Source of the DNA: Syntrophus aciditrophicus SB
Lineage (GTDB): Bacteria > Desulfobacterota > Syntrophia > Syntrophales > Syntrophaceae
Length of the DNA: 64,000 bases
NCBI RefSeq assembly: GCF_000013405.1
Contig: NC_007759.1
Span: 869,001-933,000 of the forward strand
Direction of reading: 5' to 3'
Positions 44,706 to 55,332 of this stretch are shown here, in pieces. Each line of letters starts with the position of its first letter. Position 1 is the stretch's first letter. The notes beneath the pieces are model-generated. The model worked only from the letters and a program-made list of their open reading frames with translations, was not told the origin of the DNA and did no database searches. Both the position numbers and the translations under genes were made by a program.

Positions 44706-45169
44706 GGTCTTCTCTCCTGATCTTTCCAGAGATGATTATCCATACCGGAATTATCCAGTGATGACAAGATGGTTTTGCGGCACCCCGAAATTCTTCCCGA
44801 CGCACTGACTGACGACGTTGGATGTGTAAACAGCCCTGTTGCCGGAATGCCGGCTGGAACTTAACGATCATGAATCACCGCCGAAAAGATGAGATCGCCG
44901 GTTGATCGATCCGTCCCCTTTTTTATGAGTCTTTTTTCTTATTTGTCCAATTTCCCTTAGTAATTCCCGGTATCACAGGGTAAAATAAAACCGGTTTATC
45001 GAGTAAGATTGCAGAAGTACAAATAGCCTCGTCCGTTGGATGCAGATACAGCAGGGGAGATGGTCCGGAAGATCATTTTTGCGGGACTGCCGGATTTTTC
45101 TACCGCCGGATTCGAAGATCTCAGATGCAACGGAGCGGATCCGGCTTATAGAGATATTTTGTCAATGCC
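44706..45169. other. Intergenic region, nothing recognised
   Basis: About 460 bases between the Smr gene and the stress-protein gene. No supported gene, terminator or clear promoter pair was found on either strand. Confidence 0.4.
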
Positions 45170-46009
45170 ATGTATAAAAAAATCCTTGCCGCAGTCAATG
45201 AGCATCTGAATTCCGAGGTGACGGCGCGCTATGCCATGAACCTTGCGAAGGAGCTGCATGCTAAATTCTATATCTGCTTCATTGCGGAGGAAGGTATGTC
45301 CCCCCATAACCGTCATGCCGCCGAGGATGCGGTCAAACGGCTCTTTGATGAGGCTCTGGAGCTGGACATCGATACGGAAAGCATTGAAGCAACAGGGATT
45401 CCGGTCCGTGAGATTGGAGAAATCGTTCGGCGTGAAAAGATCGGGATGGTCTTTGCCTCAACGAGGAGAGAGGATATCGAGAAAAGGTTTTACGCCGGCA
45501 CCGTGGCCCGAAGCCTTTCGCTTCAACTTCCGTGCTCTGTTGCCCTCGTGCGCATCGCCCATTCCGGAAGGGTGCGCCCCGGAAGGATACTCGTTCCGGT
45601 CAAGGCAAGAATAGACCATGTCCGGGAACGGGCCGCTTTCGTGACGCACATGGCCAAGGCGTTCGGAGCGAAAGTTTATGTCTTCCACACGCCCAGGCCC
45701 ATTGAGACGATTTTCAGCGGTGAGATCCACCTTACCCCCCCTGAATGGGAAAAGCGCATGTCCCACGATATCTCGCAGTTCATGAGGTGCCTTCAGCAAC
45801 AGAATATCGAACACGAGGGGAGACACCTGCCGGGGAAGATCGCCAGAAATATCACCATCGAGGCCTTTGCAAAACGGCATGACCTCATCATCATGGGAGC
45901 AAGTGAACGGAGTCTCTGGGCATCCCTGATTCAGGGCAATCCTGTCGAAGAGGTTCTCAGAGAGACGCCCTGCGACCTCATCATCCTGAAGCCGCGCCAT
46001 GAAGATTAA
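45170..46009 (+). CDS. Universal stress protein, tandem domains
   Basis: 279 residues: two UspA domains (1-130 and 145-279). The second has the ATP-binding pattern IIMGASERSLWASLIQGNPV near residues 242-262 and ends CDLIILKP. The first has MVFASTRREDIEKRFYAGTV in the equivalent place. Cytoplasmic. It overlaps the following P-type ATPase by 11 bases, suggesting it regulates or partners the transporter, as tandem Usp proteins do for other cation transporters. No clear ribosome site before ATG 45170. Confidence 0.85.
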   Translation: MYKKILAAVNEHLNSEVTARYAMNLAKELHAKFYICFIAEEGMSPHNRHAAEDAVKRLFDEALELDIDTESIEATGIPVREIGEIVRREKIGMVFASTRREDIEKRFYAGTVARSLSLQLPCSVALVRIAHSGRVRPGRILVPVKARIDHVRERAAFVTHMAKAFGAKVYVFHTPRPIETIFSGEIHLTPPEWEKRMSHDISQFMRCLQQQNIEHEGRHLPGKIARNITIEAFAKRHDLIIMGASERSLWASLIQGNPVEEVLRETPCDLIILKPRHED

Positions 46010-48662
46010 CAGCCTTTCGAAAGAGGATGCCCTCAGGGCGCTCGTCAGCTCGGAAAACGGCCTTTCGGAAGAAGAAGCCGCGAAACGGCTTTCAGAAAGC
46101 GGCTTCAATGAAATCCGGGAAGTGCGCAAAACTTCCCTTTTGATCAGGTTCCTGAGACAGTTTACCCATTTCCTTGCCCTGCTCCTGTGGGTCGGCGCAG
46201 GTCTCGCGTTCCTCTCAGACGCTCTGAATCCCGGGGAGGATATGGCAACCCTGGGCTTTGCCATCGTCGGCGTTATTTTTATCAATGCCGTTTTCACGTA
46301 CATCCAGGAATACCGGGCGGAGAAAGCGCTGGAAGCCCTGAAAAAACTCCTCCCCTTTTATGTGCGGGTTGTCCGGGAAGGGAAAGAGAGCCAGATTCCT
46401 TCGCGCGAGGTCGTACCCGGTGACATCATTCTGCTTTCCGAAGGCGACAGAATTCCCGCCGATGCCCGTCTGCTGGATGTTTCCATGCTCAAGGTCAATA
46501 ATGCCTCGCTGACGGGAGAGTCCGAGGCCAGTCTCCGGAACGCTCTGCCTGCCGATGGCGAACTTCTTGAGAGCCCCAATATTGTCTTTGCCGGGACCAG
46601 CGTGACAAGCGGCTCGGGTAAGGCGCTGGTCTTTGCCACGGGAATGGGTACGGAATTCGGCCGGATCGCCCATCTGACGAGCACGGTTCAGGAGGATCTC
46701 AGCCCGCTTCAGAAGGAGATCGTTAAAGCGACGCGCGTTGTGGCAACCATCGCCGCCCTGGTCGGCGTCTTTTTCTTTGTCCTGGGATTCGTCATCGGCA
46801 GGAGCTTCTGGAGCAATTTCATTTTTGCCATCGGCATTACCGTCGCCCTCATCCCCGAGGGTCTGCTGCCCACGGTCACCCTTTCCCTGGCTATGGCCAG
46901 CCAGAGAATGGCAAAAAGGAAGGCCCTCATCAAGAACCTCTCCTCCGCGGAGACCCTGGGATGTGTCACCGTGGTCTGTACCGACAAGACCGGGACGCTC
47001 ACTCAAAACAGCATGACGGCATCGGCCCTGTGGAAAGATGATCGGATCCTCGCTGCCGAAGATTTCCGGGCGCAGGTCGATGACCGGCTTCTGCAGACGG
47101 CATTTTTCTGCAACAATGCGCGGTTCACTGACAATGAATACAAAGGCGATCCGACGGAGACGGCGCTCCTCAGACTGGGCAGGGAACGCTTGGGTGATCT
47201 GAGCGCGGAACGCATCTTCGAAATTCCCTTCGATTCCGACCGGAAGAGGATGACGACCCTGAACAGAACGGGCGATGGTGAATATGTCTATACGAAAGGA
47301 GCCATGGAGAGCATCCTGCCCCTCTGCAGCCGATTGCTCCGCAACGGCATCGAGCGGGAAGTGGATGAGAGCTTTCGCGAAGAGGCATTGACTGCCTATA
47401 ATCAACTCATGGACAGGGGGCTCAGAGTTCTGGCGTTTGCGTATAAGAAGCATGGGGGTTCATTTCTCATCCCCGATTCCTCGTCTCTGGAGGCGGACCT
47501 TGTCTTTGCCGGCCTCATCGGCCTCGAGGATCCGCCAAGGCCGGAAGTGCCGGAGGCCATCCGAAAATGCCATGATGCCGGCATCAGGGTCATCATGATC
47601 ACGGGGGATGGAAGCCGGACGGCTGTTGCGATTGCCCGGGAGATCGGTCTTGTCCGGGGAGAGCCGGTCGTGGTCGAAGGTCCGGAATTCGTGAAGATGG
47701 AGGACCGGGAACTGCGGGAAAAACTCTCCGCAAAGGAGATCATCTTTGCCCGCATGACGCCGAAGCACAAGATGAGGGTGGTCTCGATTCTGCAGGAGGA
47801 AGGGGAGTGGGTCGCCGTGACCGGTGACGGCGTCAATGATGCTCCGGCATTGAAAAAGGCGGATATCGGCATTTCCATGGGCATCTCAGGAACGGATGTC
47901 GCGAAAGAGGCTTCCGACATGATCCTGCTGGATGATAACTTCGCCACCATTGTGAACGCCGTTGAAGAAGGCCGGGCCGTTTATGAGAACATTCGAAAAT
48001 TCATCACCTATATCTTCGCCTCGAACATCCCCGAGGCAGTGCCCTACCTGGCTTACATCCTTCTGCGGATTCCCCTGCCGCTGACGATCATGCAGATCCT
48101 GGCGGTTGACCTTGGTACGGACATGCTTCCCGCTCTGGCCCTTGGTGCGGAAAAGCCGACACCGGCGGTCATGAAGCAGCCGCCCAGAAGCAGGAAGGAA
48201 AGGCTCCTTAATTTATCGGTTCTTTTCCGTGCCTACCTTTTCCTCGGCCCGATCGAAGCGGCAGCATGCATGTTCGGATTCTTTTACGTCCTCTACGGCG
48301 GGGGATGGAGCTGGGGAACTGCGCTTCCCCAGAACGATGTGCTTTATCTGCAGGCCACGACAGCCTGCCTGACCGCGATCATCATCTCCCAGATCGGCAA
48401 TGTCTTCGCATGCCGATCGGCTGCGGAGTCCGTGCGGAGTCTGGGGTTCTTTTCGAACGGCTTCATCTTTATCGGCATCGCCTTTGAGCTGTGCCTTCAG
48501 CTGTTTATCGTCTATTCTCCGTTCGGAAACAGGATCTTTTCTACCCATCCCCTTTCACCGGCAACCTGGCTCGCTCTGATCCCTTTTGCCCTGCTTCTGC
48601 TCTTCGGCGAGGAAGCAAGAAAACTTCTTGCGCATCGCCTGCGAAGAAATCCCGCGTCCTGA
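45999..48662 (+). CDS. P-type cation-transporting ATPase (P2-type)
   Basis: 887 residues. Cation-ATPase N-terminal domain (1-75), actuator TGES-type motif SLTGESEAS near 167, phosphorylation loop CTDKTGTLTQN (Asp near 329), and hinge VTGDGVNDAPALKKADIG near 610. M4 reads IPEGLLPTVTLSLA, typical of the P2 calcium/sodium group rather than heavy-metal ATPases. Ten membrane helices. Ion cannot be fixed: calcium, sodium or another. Translationally overlaps the Usp gene. Confidence 0.92.
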   Translation: MKINSLSKEDALRALVSSENGLSEEEAAKRLSESGFNEIREVRKTSLLIRFLRQFTHFLALLLWVGAGLAFLSDALNPGEDMATLGFAIVGVIFINAVFTYIQEYRAEKALEALKKLLPFYVRVVREGKESQIPSREVVPGDIILLSEGDRIPADARLLDVSMLKVNNASLTGESEASLRNALPADGELLESPNIVFAGTSVTSGSGKALVFATGMGTEFGRIAHLTSTVQEDLSPLQKEIVKATRVVATIAALVGVFFFVLGFVIGRSFWSNFIFAIGITVALIPEGLLPTVTLSLAMASQRMAKRKALIKNLSSAETLGCVTVVCTDKTGTLTQNSMTASALWKDDRILAAEDFRAQVDDRLLQTAFFCNNARFTDNEYKGDPTETALLRLGRERLGDLSAERIFEIPFDSDRKRMTTLNRTGDGEYVYTKGAMESILPLCSRLLRNGIEREVDESFREEALTAYNQLMDRGLRVLAFAYKKHGGSFLIPDSSSLEADLVFAGLIGLEDPPRPEVPEAIRKCHDAGIRVIMITGDGSRTAVAIAREIGLVRGEPVVVEGPEFVKMEDRELREKLSAKEIIFARMTPKHKMRVVSILQEEGEWVAVTGDGVNDAPALKKADIGISMGISGTDVAKEASDMILLDDNFATIVNAVEEGRAVYENIRKFITYIFASNIPEAVPYLAYILLRIPLPLTIMQILAVDLGTDMLPALALGAEKPTPAVMKQPPRSRKERLLNLSVLFRAYLFLGPIEAAACMFGFFYVLYGGGWSWGTALPQNDVLYLQATTACLTAIIISQIGNVFACRSAAESVRSLGFFSNGFIFIGIAFELCLQLFIVYSPFGNRIFSTHPLSPATWLALIPFALLLLFGEEARKLLAHRLRRNPAS

Positions 48663-48687
48663 AATCCCCGCCGTTTCCCGTGATTTT

Positions 48688-51510
48688 TTATGGGGTTGGT
48701 TTCAGTACGGCCTGAAGGAACCGGCCCGTGGGGCAGTCCTCCACGGCGGCGACCTCCTCCGGCGTTCCGGAGGCCATGATCCGTCCTCCGCCGGGGCCGC
48801 CTTCCGGACCGAGATCGATGATGTAGTCGGCGCTCTTGATGACATCCAGATTGTGTTCGATAACCACCACCGTGTTTCCCATATCGACAAGGCGCATGAG
48901 GACATCCAGCAGTTTCTGAATGTCGGCGAAATGCAGGCCGATGGTCGGCTCGTCGAGGATATACAGGGTGTTGCTGTTGACCCGCTTGCCCAGTTCCCGG
49001 GAAAGCTTGATCCGCTGGGCCTCGCCGCCGGACAGGGTGGTGGCCGATTGTCCCAGGCGGATGTACCCCAGACCGACGTCATACAGGGATTGCAGCTTAG
49101 CCCGGATAGACGGGATGTTTTCGAAGAAAGCCAGGGCCTGATTCACCGTCATGTCCAGGATGTCGGCGATGTTTCTGTCCTTGTAGCGGATATCCAGGGT
49201 ATCGGGATTGAACCGTTTGCCGCCGCAGGCGTCGCAGGTGACATAGACATCCGGCAGGAAGTGCATTTCGATCTTGATCAGACCATTGCCTTCGCAGGCC
49301 TCGCAGCGTCCGCCCTTGACGTTGAAACTGAACCGGCCGGGTTTGTAGCCCCGCATCCGCGCCTCGGGAAGGCCGGTGAAAAGATCGCGGATATAGGTGA
49401 ACGCGCCCGTGTAAGTGACCGGGTTGGAACGGGGCGTCCTGCCGATGGGCTGCTGGTTGATCAGAATGACCCGCTCGATGCCGCCCAGATCCACGATGCG
49501 CCGGATCTTGCCCAGACCGCCCTTGCGGTTGTTCAGCCTGCGGTTCAGAACCCGGTGGAGGGTTTCAATGATCATCGTGCTTTTTCCCGAGCCGGAGACG
49601 CCCGTCACAGCGGTGAAGACGCCGACGGGAATCCGGATGTCGATGTCCTTCAGGTTGTGCTCGTGGGCGCCTTCCAGGTGGATGAACCGTCGGGGAAGGG
49701 GACGCCTGGCCTCGGGCAGGGGGATAGAGAGCCTTCCGGAAAGATACTGGCCGGTCAGGGAGGTTTCGCTGTGGAGGATGTCTTCCGGCGTGCCCTGGAA
49801 GGTGACTTCCCCGCCGTGGACGCCCGCGCCCGGACCCATGTCGATGATATGGTCCGAAGCCAGCATCATGTCCGCATCATGTTCAACCACCAGCACGGTG
49901 TTGCCCATGTCGCGCAGGCGCTTCAGGGTGCGGATCAGCCGTTCGTTGTCCCGCTGATGCAGTCCGATGGTGGGCTCATCCAGGACATAGAGAACACCCA
50001 CCAGGCCGGAGCCGATCTGGGTCGCCAGCCGGATGCGCTGCCCTTCCCCTCCGGAGAGAGTCCCGGCGGAACGGGCCAGGTCCAGGTAATCCATGCCCAC
50101 GTCGAGCAGAAAGGTAAGCCGGTCCCTGATCTCCTTGAGAATCCGCTCGGAGATGAGCGCCTCCTGAGTCGTCAGCGGCAGGGATTTAAAAAACTGCATG
50201 CATTCCCGGACGGACAGCAGGCACACCTCATGGATGTTCTTCCCGTTTATCCTGACGGCCAGACTTTCCTTTTTCAGGCGTGTGCCCCTGCAGGTCGGAC
50301 ACTCCCGGAGACTGATATAACGGTAAAGTTCCAGGCGAACGGTGCTGGAGGGGGATTCATGGTACCGCCGGTCGAGTTGAGTGAGCACGCCTTCAAAGGG
50401 CTTGTCGTAAAAGAAGCGCCGCCCTCCGCGATCGGCATAAAAACGGATTTCTTCCCTGCCGGAACCGTAAAGAAGAATGTTACGGACCTTCTCGGGGAGT
50501 TTCCGGAAAGGGGTGTTGATGTCGAAGCCGTAGCGCTCGGCCAGGGCGTCCAGCATCTGGTGATACTGCATGGAATTGCGCCCTGCCCAGGGAGCGATGG
50601 CCCCTTCCCGGATGGACAGGTCCGGATCGGGAACGACCAGGTCTTCGTCAAAGTACATCCGGGTTCCCAGGCCGCTGCACTCCGGGCAGGCGCCGTAGGG
50701 CGTGTTGAAGGAAAAGAGCCGGGGCGCCAGTTCGGGGAGGCTGACTCCGCAGACGGGACAGGCATATTTTTCACTGAAGAGTATTTCCCCGCCGTCGGCG
50801 ATGTCAATCCGGACCAGACCGTCGGCCAGGGCGGAGGCCGTCTCCAGGGAATCGCGGAGGCGCTGCCGCATGCCTTCCCGAATCACGAGGCGGTCGACTA
50901 CCACATCGATATCGTGTCGCCGGTTCTTGTCAAGGAGGATGTCCTCCTCCAGTTCGCGGATTTCACCGTCAACCCGGACTCGGACATATCCTTCCCTCTG
51001 CAGTTTCTTGAATTCCTTTTGAAATTCCCCTTTTTTCCCTCGGACGACCGGGGCGAGAACGGTCAGTCGGGTTTTATCCGGCAGGTTGAGAATTGTCTCC
51101 ACCATCGTGTCGATCTTCTGGGAACGGATTTCCCGGCCGCAGACGGGACAATGGGGGATGCCGATCCGGGCGAAGAGCAGACGCAGATAATCGTAGATTT
51201 CCGTCACGGTACCCACGGTGGAACGGGGATTGTGCGTGGTGGAGCGCTGTTCGATGGCGATGGCGGGCGAAAGCCCCTCGATGGATTCCACGTCCGGCTT
51301 GTCCATCTGGCCGATAAACTGCCGGGCATAGGTGGACAGTGACTCCACATACCGCCGCTGACCTTCAGCATAGATCGTGTCGAAGGCCAGCGAGGATTTT
51401 CCGGAACCGCTGACCCCGGTGATAACAACCAGCAGGTTCCGGGGAATGTCGAGACTGACGTTTTTCAGGTTATGCTGTGAAGCACCCTTGATACGGATAA
51501 AACCGGACAT
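48688..51510 (-). CDS. uvrA: Excinuclease ABC subunit A
   Basis: 940 residues, standard length. Two ABC ATPase halves: Walker [11 protein letters not shown] near 33 and [10 protein letters not shown] near 640, ABC signatures LSGGEGQRI and LSGGEAQRI. Zinc-finger cysteines in CPVCG (about 257) and [14 protein letters not shown] (about 740). Forms the UvrA2B damage scanner of nucleotide-excision repair. Immediately downstream of the SurA-like gene (41 bases). Converges with the P-type ATPase gene; only 25 bases separate them. Confidence 0.97.
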   Translation of the reverse strand: MSGFIRIKGASQHNLKNVSLDIPRNLLVVITGVSGSGKSSLAFDTIYAEGQRRYVESLSTYARQFIGQMDKPDVESIEGLSPAIAIEQRSTTHNPRSTVGTVTEIYDYLRLLFARIGIPHCPVCGREIRSQKIDTMVETILNLPDKTRLTVLAPVVRGKKGEFQKEFKKLQREGYVRVRVDGEIRELEEDILLDKNRRHDIDVVVDRLVIREGMRQRLRDSLETASALADGLVRIDIADGGEILFSEKYACPVCGVSLPELAPRLFSFNTPYGACPECSGLGTRMYFDEDLVVPDPDLSIREGAIAPWAGRNSMQYHQMLDALAERYGFDINTPFRKLPEKVRNILLYGSGREEIRFYADRGGRRFFYDKPFEGVLTQLDRRYHESPSSTVRLELYRYISLRECPTCRGTRLKKESLAVRINGKNIHEVCLLSVRECMQFFKSLPLTTQEALISERILKEIRDRLTFLLDVGMDYLDLARSAGTLSGGEGQRIRLATQIGSGLVGVLYVLDEPTIGLHQRDNERLIRTLKRLRDMGNTVLVVEHDADMMLASDHIIDMGPGAGVHGGEVTFQGTPEDILHSETSLTGQYLSGRLSIPLPEARRPLPRRFIHLEGAHEHNLKDIDIRIPVGVFTAVTGVSGSGKSTMIIETLHRVLNRRLNNRKGGLGKIRRIVDLGGIERVILINQQPIGRTPRSNPVTYTGAFTYIRDLFTGLPEARMRGYKPGRFSFNVKGGRCEACEGNGLIKIEMHFLPDVYVTCDACGGKRFNPDTLDIRYKDRNIADILDMTVNQALAFFENIPSIRAKLQSLYDVGLGYIRLGQSATTLSGGEAQRIKLSRELGKRVNSNTLYILDEPTIGLHFADIQKLLDVLMRLVDMGNTVVVIEHNLDVIKSADYIIDLGPEGGPGGGRIMASGTPEEVAAVEDCPTGRFLQAVLKPTP

Positions 51511-51551
51511 GAACGATAAGCCCTTCAGGCGTACAGGAATCCCGGAAAGAA

Positions 51552-52520
51552 TTACAATTTGATCTCCACGAGCGATTTTGCCCTTAATTCGCTGATCCAG
51601 GAGTCGAATTTCTTCTCTATCTTTCCGTCTTCAAGGCGGGACTTGATTTCCGCCCGCACCTCTTCGATCGGCTTGAGGCCTGGGCCCCGACGGTCGATCA
51701 CCTTGATGATGTGAAATCCCACGGGGGATTCGATGAGGTCGCTGATCTTATCCCTGTCCAGACTGAAGGCCGCTTTTTCCACCTCGGGCAGCATGGCGCC
51801 CTTTTCCACAAAGCCCACATTTCCGCCGTCAGATGCCGCCGGTCCCTGGGAAAAACGGGCTGCCAGCGAGTCAAAGGATTCGCCCATCCTGAGACGCTTC
51901 AGAATTTCCATCGCATCCGCCTGCAGCTTCGCTTTGGCATTTTCATCCATGTTTCCGGGGAAGAGCAGCAGGATATGCTTTAATTTCACCGCGTCCTTCC
52001 CTTCGTATTCTTCGCGGTGGAGGCGATAGTATTCTCCGATCTCCTCGTCGTTCACCGTAACCTTGGAGCGCACTTCCCTCCGCAGGAGACGCGTCCGGAC
52101 CATGGAATCCCGCATTTCTTTTTTATAGTCCTCAAAATTGGTTCCTTCGCGGGCCAGGGACTGCTGGAAGGCGTCCATTGTCGTCTTTCTCCGGGCCAGG
52201 TTATCCCGGATGGAGGCCATGACCTCTTCGTCCGAGACGGCAATGGCCGATTTCTTCGCTTCCTGTTCGATCAGCAGGTTGTCGATCATCCGGTTAAGCA
52301 GGGTGAGTCGAGTTTCCGACATGATCCGGTCCTTGTCCGTTCCCTTGTAGCTGTCATCGATCTTTTTCCGGTAGGGCTCGAAAGCGGTATTCAGTTCATG
52401 AAGGGTGATGATCTCGTCATTGACGAAAGCGACGATGCGGTCGACGATTTCCGCCCGTGCCTGAAGAGTGGCCATCAGGACGGACAGCAGTAAAAAAGTG
52501 AAAATCTGTAATTTTTTCAA
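51552..52520 (-). CDS. surA: SurA-like periplasmic chaperone/peptidyl-prolyl isomerase
   Basis: 322 residues from TTG 52520, which follows GGGAGGTTTTCC. Signal peptide 1-23; a SurA-N domain ([20 protein letters not shown]) up to about 170; one PpiC-type parvulin domain (about 175-275) with [21 protein letters not shown] and [14 protein letters not shown]. It would help outer-membrane protein folding. In many Deltaproteobacteria mfd is followed by such a gene; here mgtA-like and glgP separate them. Confidence 0.87.
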   Translation of the reverse strand: MKKLQIFTFLLLSVLMATLQARAEIVDRIVAFVNDEIITLHELNTAFEPYRKKIDDSYKGTDKDRIMSETRLTLLNRMIDNLLIEQEAKKSAIAVSDEEVMASIRDNLARRKTTMDAFQQSLAREGTNFEDYKKEMRDSMVRTRLLRREVRSKVTVNDEEIGEYYRLHREEYEGKDAVKLKHILLLFPGNMDENAKAKLQADAMEILKRLRMGESFDSLAARFSQGPAASDGGNVGFVEKGAMLPEVEKAAFSLDRDKISDLIESPVGFHIIKVIDRRGPGLKPIEEVRAEIKSRLEDGKIEKKFDSWISELRAKSLVEIKL

Positions 52521-52727
52521 GGAAAACCTCCCTTTTGTGCATTTAGGAATTTGCTTCGCCGGCTTTCGGAAAAAACCGATGTAAAGCAGGTTGGAAATTT
52601 CAGGTGGCCACTCTATCAGAATATGGCGACCGCTTCAATCGTTAGATCATCCCTGCATGCGGTAAGAACTTTCCGGCTTGAATTACGTTTTCGCTGAAAT
52701 AATGCCGGCCGGAGCGGCCTGTTCTTC

Positions 52728-55274
52728 TCATCGCTGCCAGAGGATGTGGGCGGCTTCGAGAGGAATCATGCTCCCGGCGAGGTGCGGTATCACGCGCGCC
52801 GTATAGTCGGCGGCCGTCCTTGCTGCGCTCGCCCGGGCGAAGTAGACGTAGCCGTTTTCCGCGCCTACCAGTTTCGGGCCGCATGTCATTTCAAGACGCA
52901 CGGGATCGCCGTCGACGGTTCGTTCCGCATACAGCTCGACACGCACATCATCCGGGCTGAGGCCGTTCAGATAAACCTGAACCTCAAACAGATGCTCGCT
53001 CTCGTCTGTCGTAACCGCCACTTCGCCGAAGCGAAGATTCTTCCATTTCCTTGTCACGTCGCGCAGCCCGTTCACCAGTTCAACGGCCGGCGCGCCCCTG
53101 TCGGCGGCGCGTTCCCGGAAGGCAGCGGCAGCGGGGATATAGTATTGTTCCGTGTACTGACGCACTGTCCGGTTGCTGGAAAAGTACGCCGTCAAGCGTG
53201 CCATGCTCTCGCGAATACGCGCCATCCAGGCGGTCGGTATGCCCCTGGAATCCCGGCAGTAAAACTCAGGGATCACTTCCTGTTCCAGGATCGTGTACAG
53301 CGCTTCGGCTTCGGCGGCATCCCAGGCCGGGTCGCTGTCGTGTTCGCGGCCGTCGCCCAGCGCCCATCCCGCTTCGGGCGTATAGGCTTCAGCCCACCAT
53401 CCGTCCAGCTCCGACAGGTTCAGCCCTCCGTTTGAAAGCACCTTCATGCCGCTCGTCCCGCATGCCTCCCAGGGACGCCGTGGGCTGTTGATCCAGACAT
53501 CCACTCCCTGGACCAGGCTTTCCGTCAGCAGCATGTCGTAATCGCTCAGAAAAACGACGTGTCCCCCGGCTTCCGGGCGTCGGATGAAATGCATCCATTC
53601 CTGGATCATGGCCTTTCCCGCCTCGTCCTCCGGATGGGCCTTGCCTGCAACGATAAGCTGCACCGGGCGTTCCGCAACGGTGAGGATGCGCAGCAGCCTT
53701 TCCGGGTCATGCAACAGCAGATTCGGCCTCTTGTAGGTTGTAAAACGGCGCGCAAACCCCAGTGTCAAGGCGTTCGCATCAAAGATGTGCCGCGCATTCC
53801 CGATTTCCCCGGCGGTTGCGCCTGAGGCGGCCAGCTGCCTGGAAAGCCGCCTGCGAACGAAATCGACAAGAGATTTGCGGTTATCGGCGCGGAGCTGCCA
53901 GAGTTTATCCTCCGGCACGGATCGTATCTTTTCCTCCAGGTGCTCCGTTATCCCCAGCCAGCGCTCCTTGCCGCAGAACTCGGTCCAGAGGCCATCGGCC
54001 TCTGCAGAATCCCAGCTCGGCATGTGAACGCCGTTGGTCACATGACCCACCGGCACTTCGACTTCCGGCCAGCGTGGGAAGAGAGACTGAAAGATGCGCC
54101 GGCTCACTTTCCCGTGCAGACGACTCACTCCATTGATCGCGCCGCTTCCGCGTATGGCCAGGTATGCCATGTTGAAATCTTCGGCGGGATCGTCCGGATC
54201 GAGACGGCCCAGGGCCAGAAGATCCCGCAGGGGGATTCCCAGATGGTTCCGTGCGTAATCCCCCAGGTAATGTTCGATGATCCGGGGATTGAAATGATCG
54301 AATCCGTCGGCTACCGGCGTGTGGGTCGTGAAGAGATTGCCCGCCCTTGTAACGGCCAGCGCCGTTTCAAAAGGTTGCCCTGTCTCTTCCATGAAGATGC
54401 GCGCCCTTTCCAGGACCGCAAAGGCTGCGTGCCCTTCGTTCAGTTGGCAGACATCGGGCTTGATACCGAGTGCTTCGAGCAGTCGCCAGCCACCCATCCC
54501 GAGGACGATTTCCTGTCTCAGGCGCTGCTCCGGCCCCCCGCCGTAAAGCTCGCCGGCAACACCCCGATAGGCGGGAAAATTCGCCGCGTCATTGGTGTCC
54601 AGCAGATAAAGGGTCACTCTTCCCACCTGAACCTGCCAGGCTCGCAGCCAGAGCGGATAACCGGGAAACATGATCTCCAGCCGCAGCCATTCGCCGTTCG
54701 GCTCACGCACCGGCATGACCGGCAGTTGCCCGGGGTCGTTGTAAGGGAAGAGGGCCTGCTGCTCGCCGTGCATGTCGATCACCTGACGGAAATACCCCTG
54801 CTGATAGAGCAGTCCCACACCGATAACCGGCACGCCCAGGTCGCTGGCCGCTTTGAGCTGGTCGCCGGCTACATTTCCCAACCCGCCGGAATAAATGGGA
54901 AGCGCTTCACTCAACATGAATTCCATGCTGAAATACGCGACGGAAGTCAGGGCGTCCAGGGGATACTGTTGCTGAAACCAGGCTGGGGCCTCCGCCTCAT
55001 GGCGCCTGGCGGCAGCCAGGTCGTCGACCTTTCTGCGAAAGACCGGATCGTCCAGCGTCCGCTGGAGCTGCTCCCGTGAGACGGTTTGCAGAACGACCCA
55101 GGGATTGTGGGTGAGATCCCAGAGATCTGGATCGAGTTGGTTCCAGATTTCATCGGCGGCATGATTCCAGGACCAGCGCATGTCCAGCGCCAGCTCCGCC
55201 AGCGCATCGAACCCTTCGATCCCGGTCGGAAAGAAAGCATGTATGGGACTTCCTGCTCTTTTGATTCTGTCCAT
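52728..55274 (-). CDS. glgP: Alpha-glucan phosphorylase
   Basis: 848 residues, the shorter bacterial alpha-glucan phosphorylase subfamily with DUF3417 at the N-terminus (LALDMRWSWNHAADEIW). Substrate and PLP motifs: CGTSGMKVLSNGGLNLSELD, with the PLP lysine near 612; EGHAAFAVLERAR near 260. It degrades glycogen or maltodextrin to glucose-1-phosphate. The 1-777 fragment is a paralogue. ATG 55274 is in good context (GAGAGGGAAAA upstream). Confidence 0.93.
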   Translation of the reverse strand: MDRIKRAGSPIHAFFPTGIEGFDALAELALDMRWSWNHAADEIWNQLDPDLWDLTHNPWVVLQTVSREQLQRTLDDPVFRRKVDDLAAARRHEAEAPAWFQQQYPLDALTSVAYFSMEFMLSEALPIYSGGLGNVAGDQLKAASDLGVPVIGVGLLYQQGYFRQVIDMHGEQQALFPYNDPGQLPVMPVREPNGEWLRLEIMFPGYPLWLRAWQVQVGRVTLYLLDTNDAANFPAYRGVAGELYGGGPEQRLRQEIVLGMGGWRLLEALGIKPDVCQLNEGHAAFAVLERARIFMEETGQPFETALAVTRAGNLFTTHTPVADGFDHFNPRIIEHYLGDYARNHLGIPLRDLLALGRLDPDDPAEDFNMAYLAIRGSGAINGVSRLHGKVSRRIFQSLFPRWPEVEVPVGHVTNGVHMPSWDSAEADGLWTEFCGKERWLGITEHLEEKIRSVPEDKLWQLRADNRKSLVDFVRRRLSRQLAASGATAGEIGNARHIFDANALTLGFARRFTTYKRPNLLLHDPERLLRILTVAERPVQLIVAGKAHPEDEAGKAMIQEWMHFIRRPEAGGHVVFLSDYDMLLTESLVQGVDVWINSPRRPWEACGTSGMKVLSNGGLNLSELDGWWAEAYTPEAGWALGDGREHDSDPAWDAAEAEALYTILEQEVIPEFYCRDSRGIPTAWMARIRESMARLTAYFSSNRTVRQYTEQYYIPAAAAFRERAADRGAPAVELVNGLRDVTRKWKNLRFGEVAVTTDESEHLFEVQVYLNGLSPDDVRVELYAERTVDGDPVRLEMTCGPKLVGAENGYVYFARASAARTAADYTARVIPHLAGSMIPLEAAHILWQR

Positions 55275-55332
55275 TTTTCCCTCTCTCTGTCTGTTCAGGA
55301 AACCTTTTCGGCATCAGGGGGATGCCGCTGCT

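Noticed and set aside
48586-51342. A 918-codon open frame on the plus strand opposite uvrA
   Set aside because: It is the shadow of uvrA in a GC-rich gene; the uvrA frame has all ABC and zinc motifs, the antisense product has no recognisable domains.
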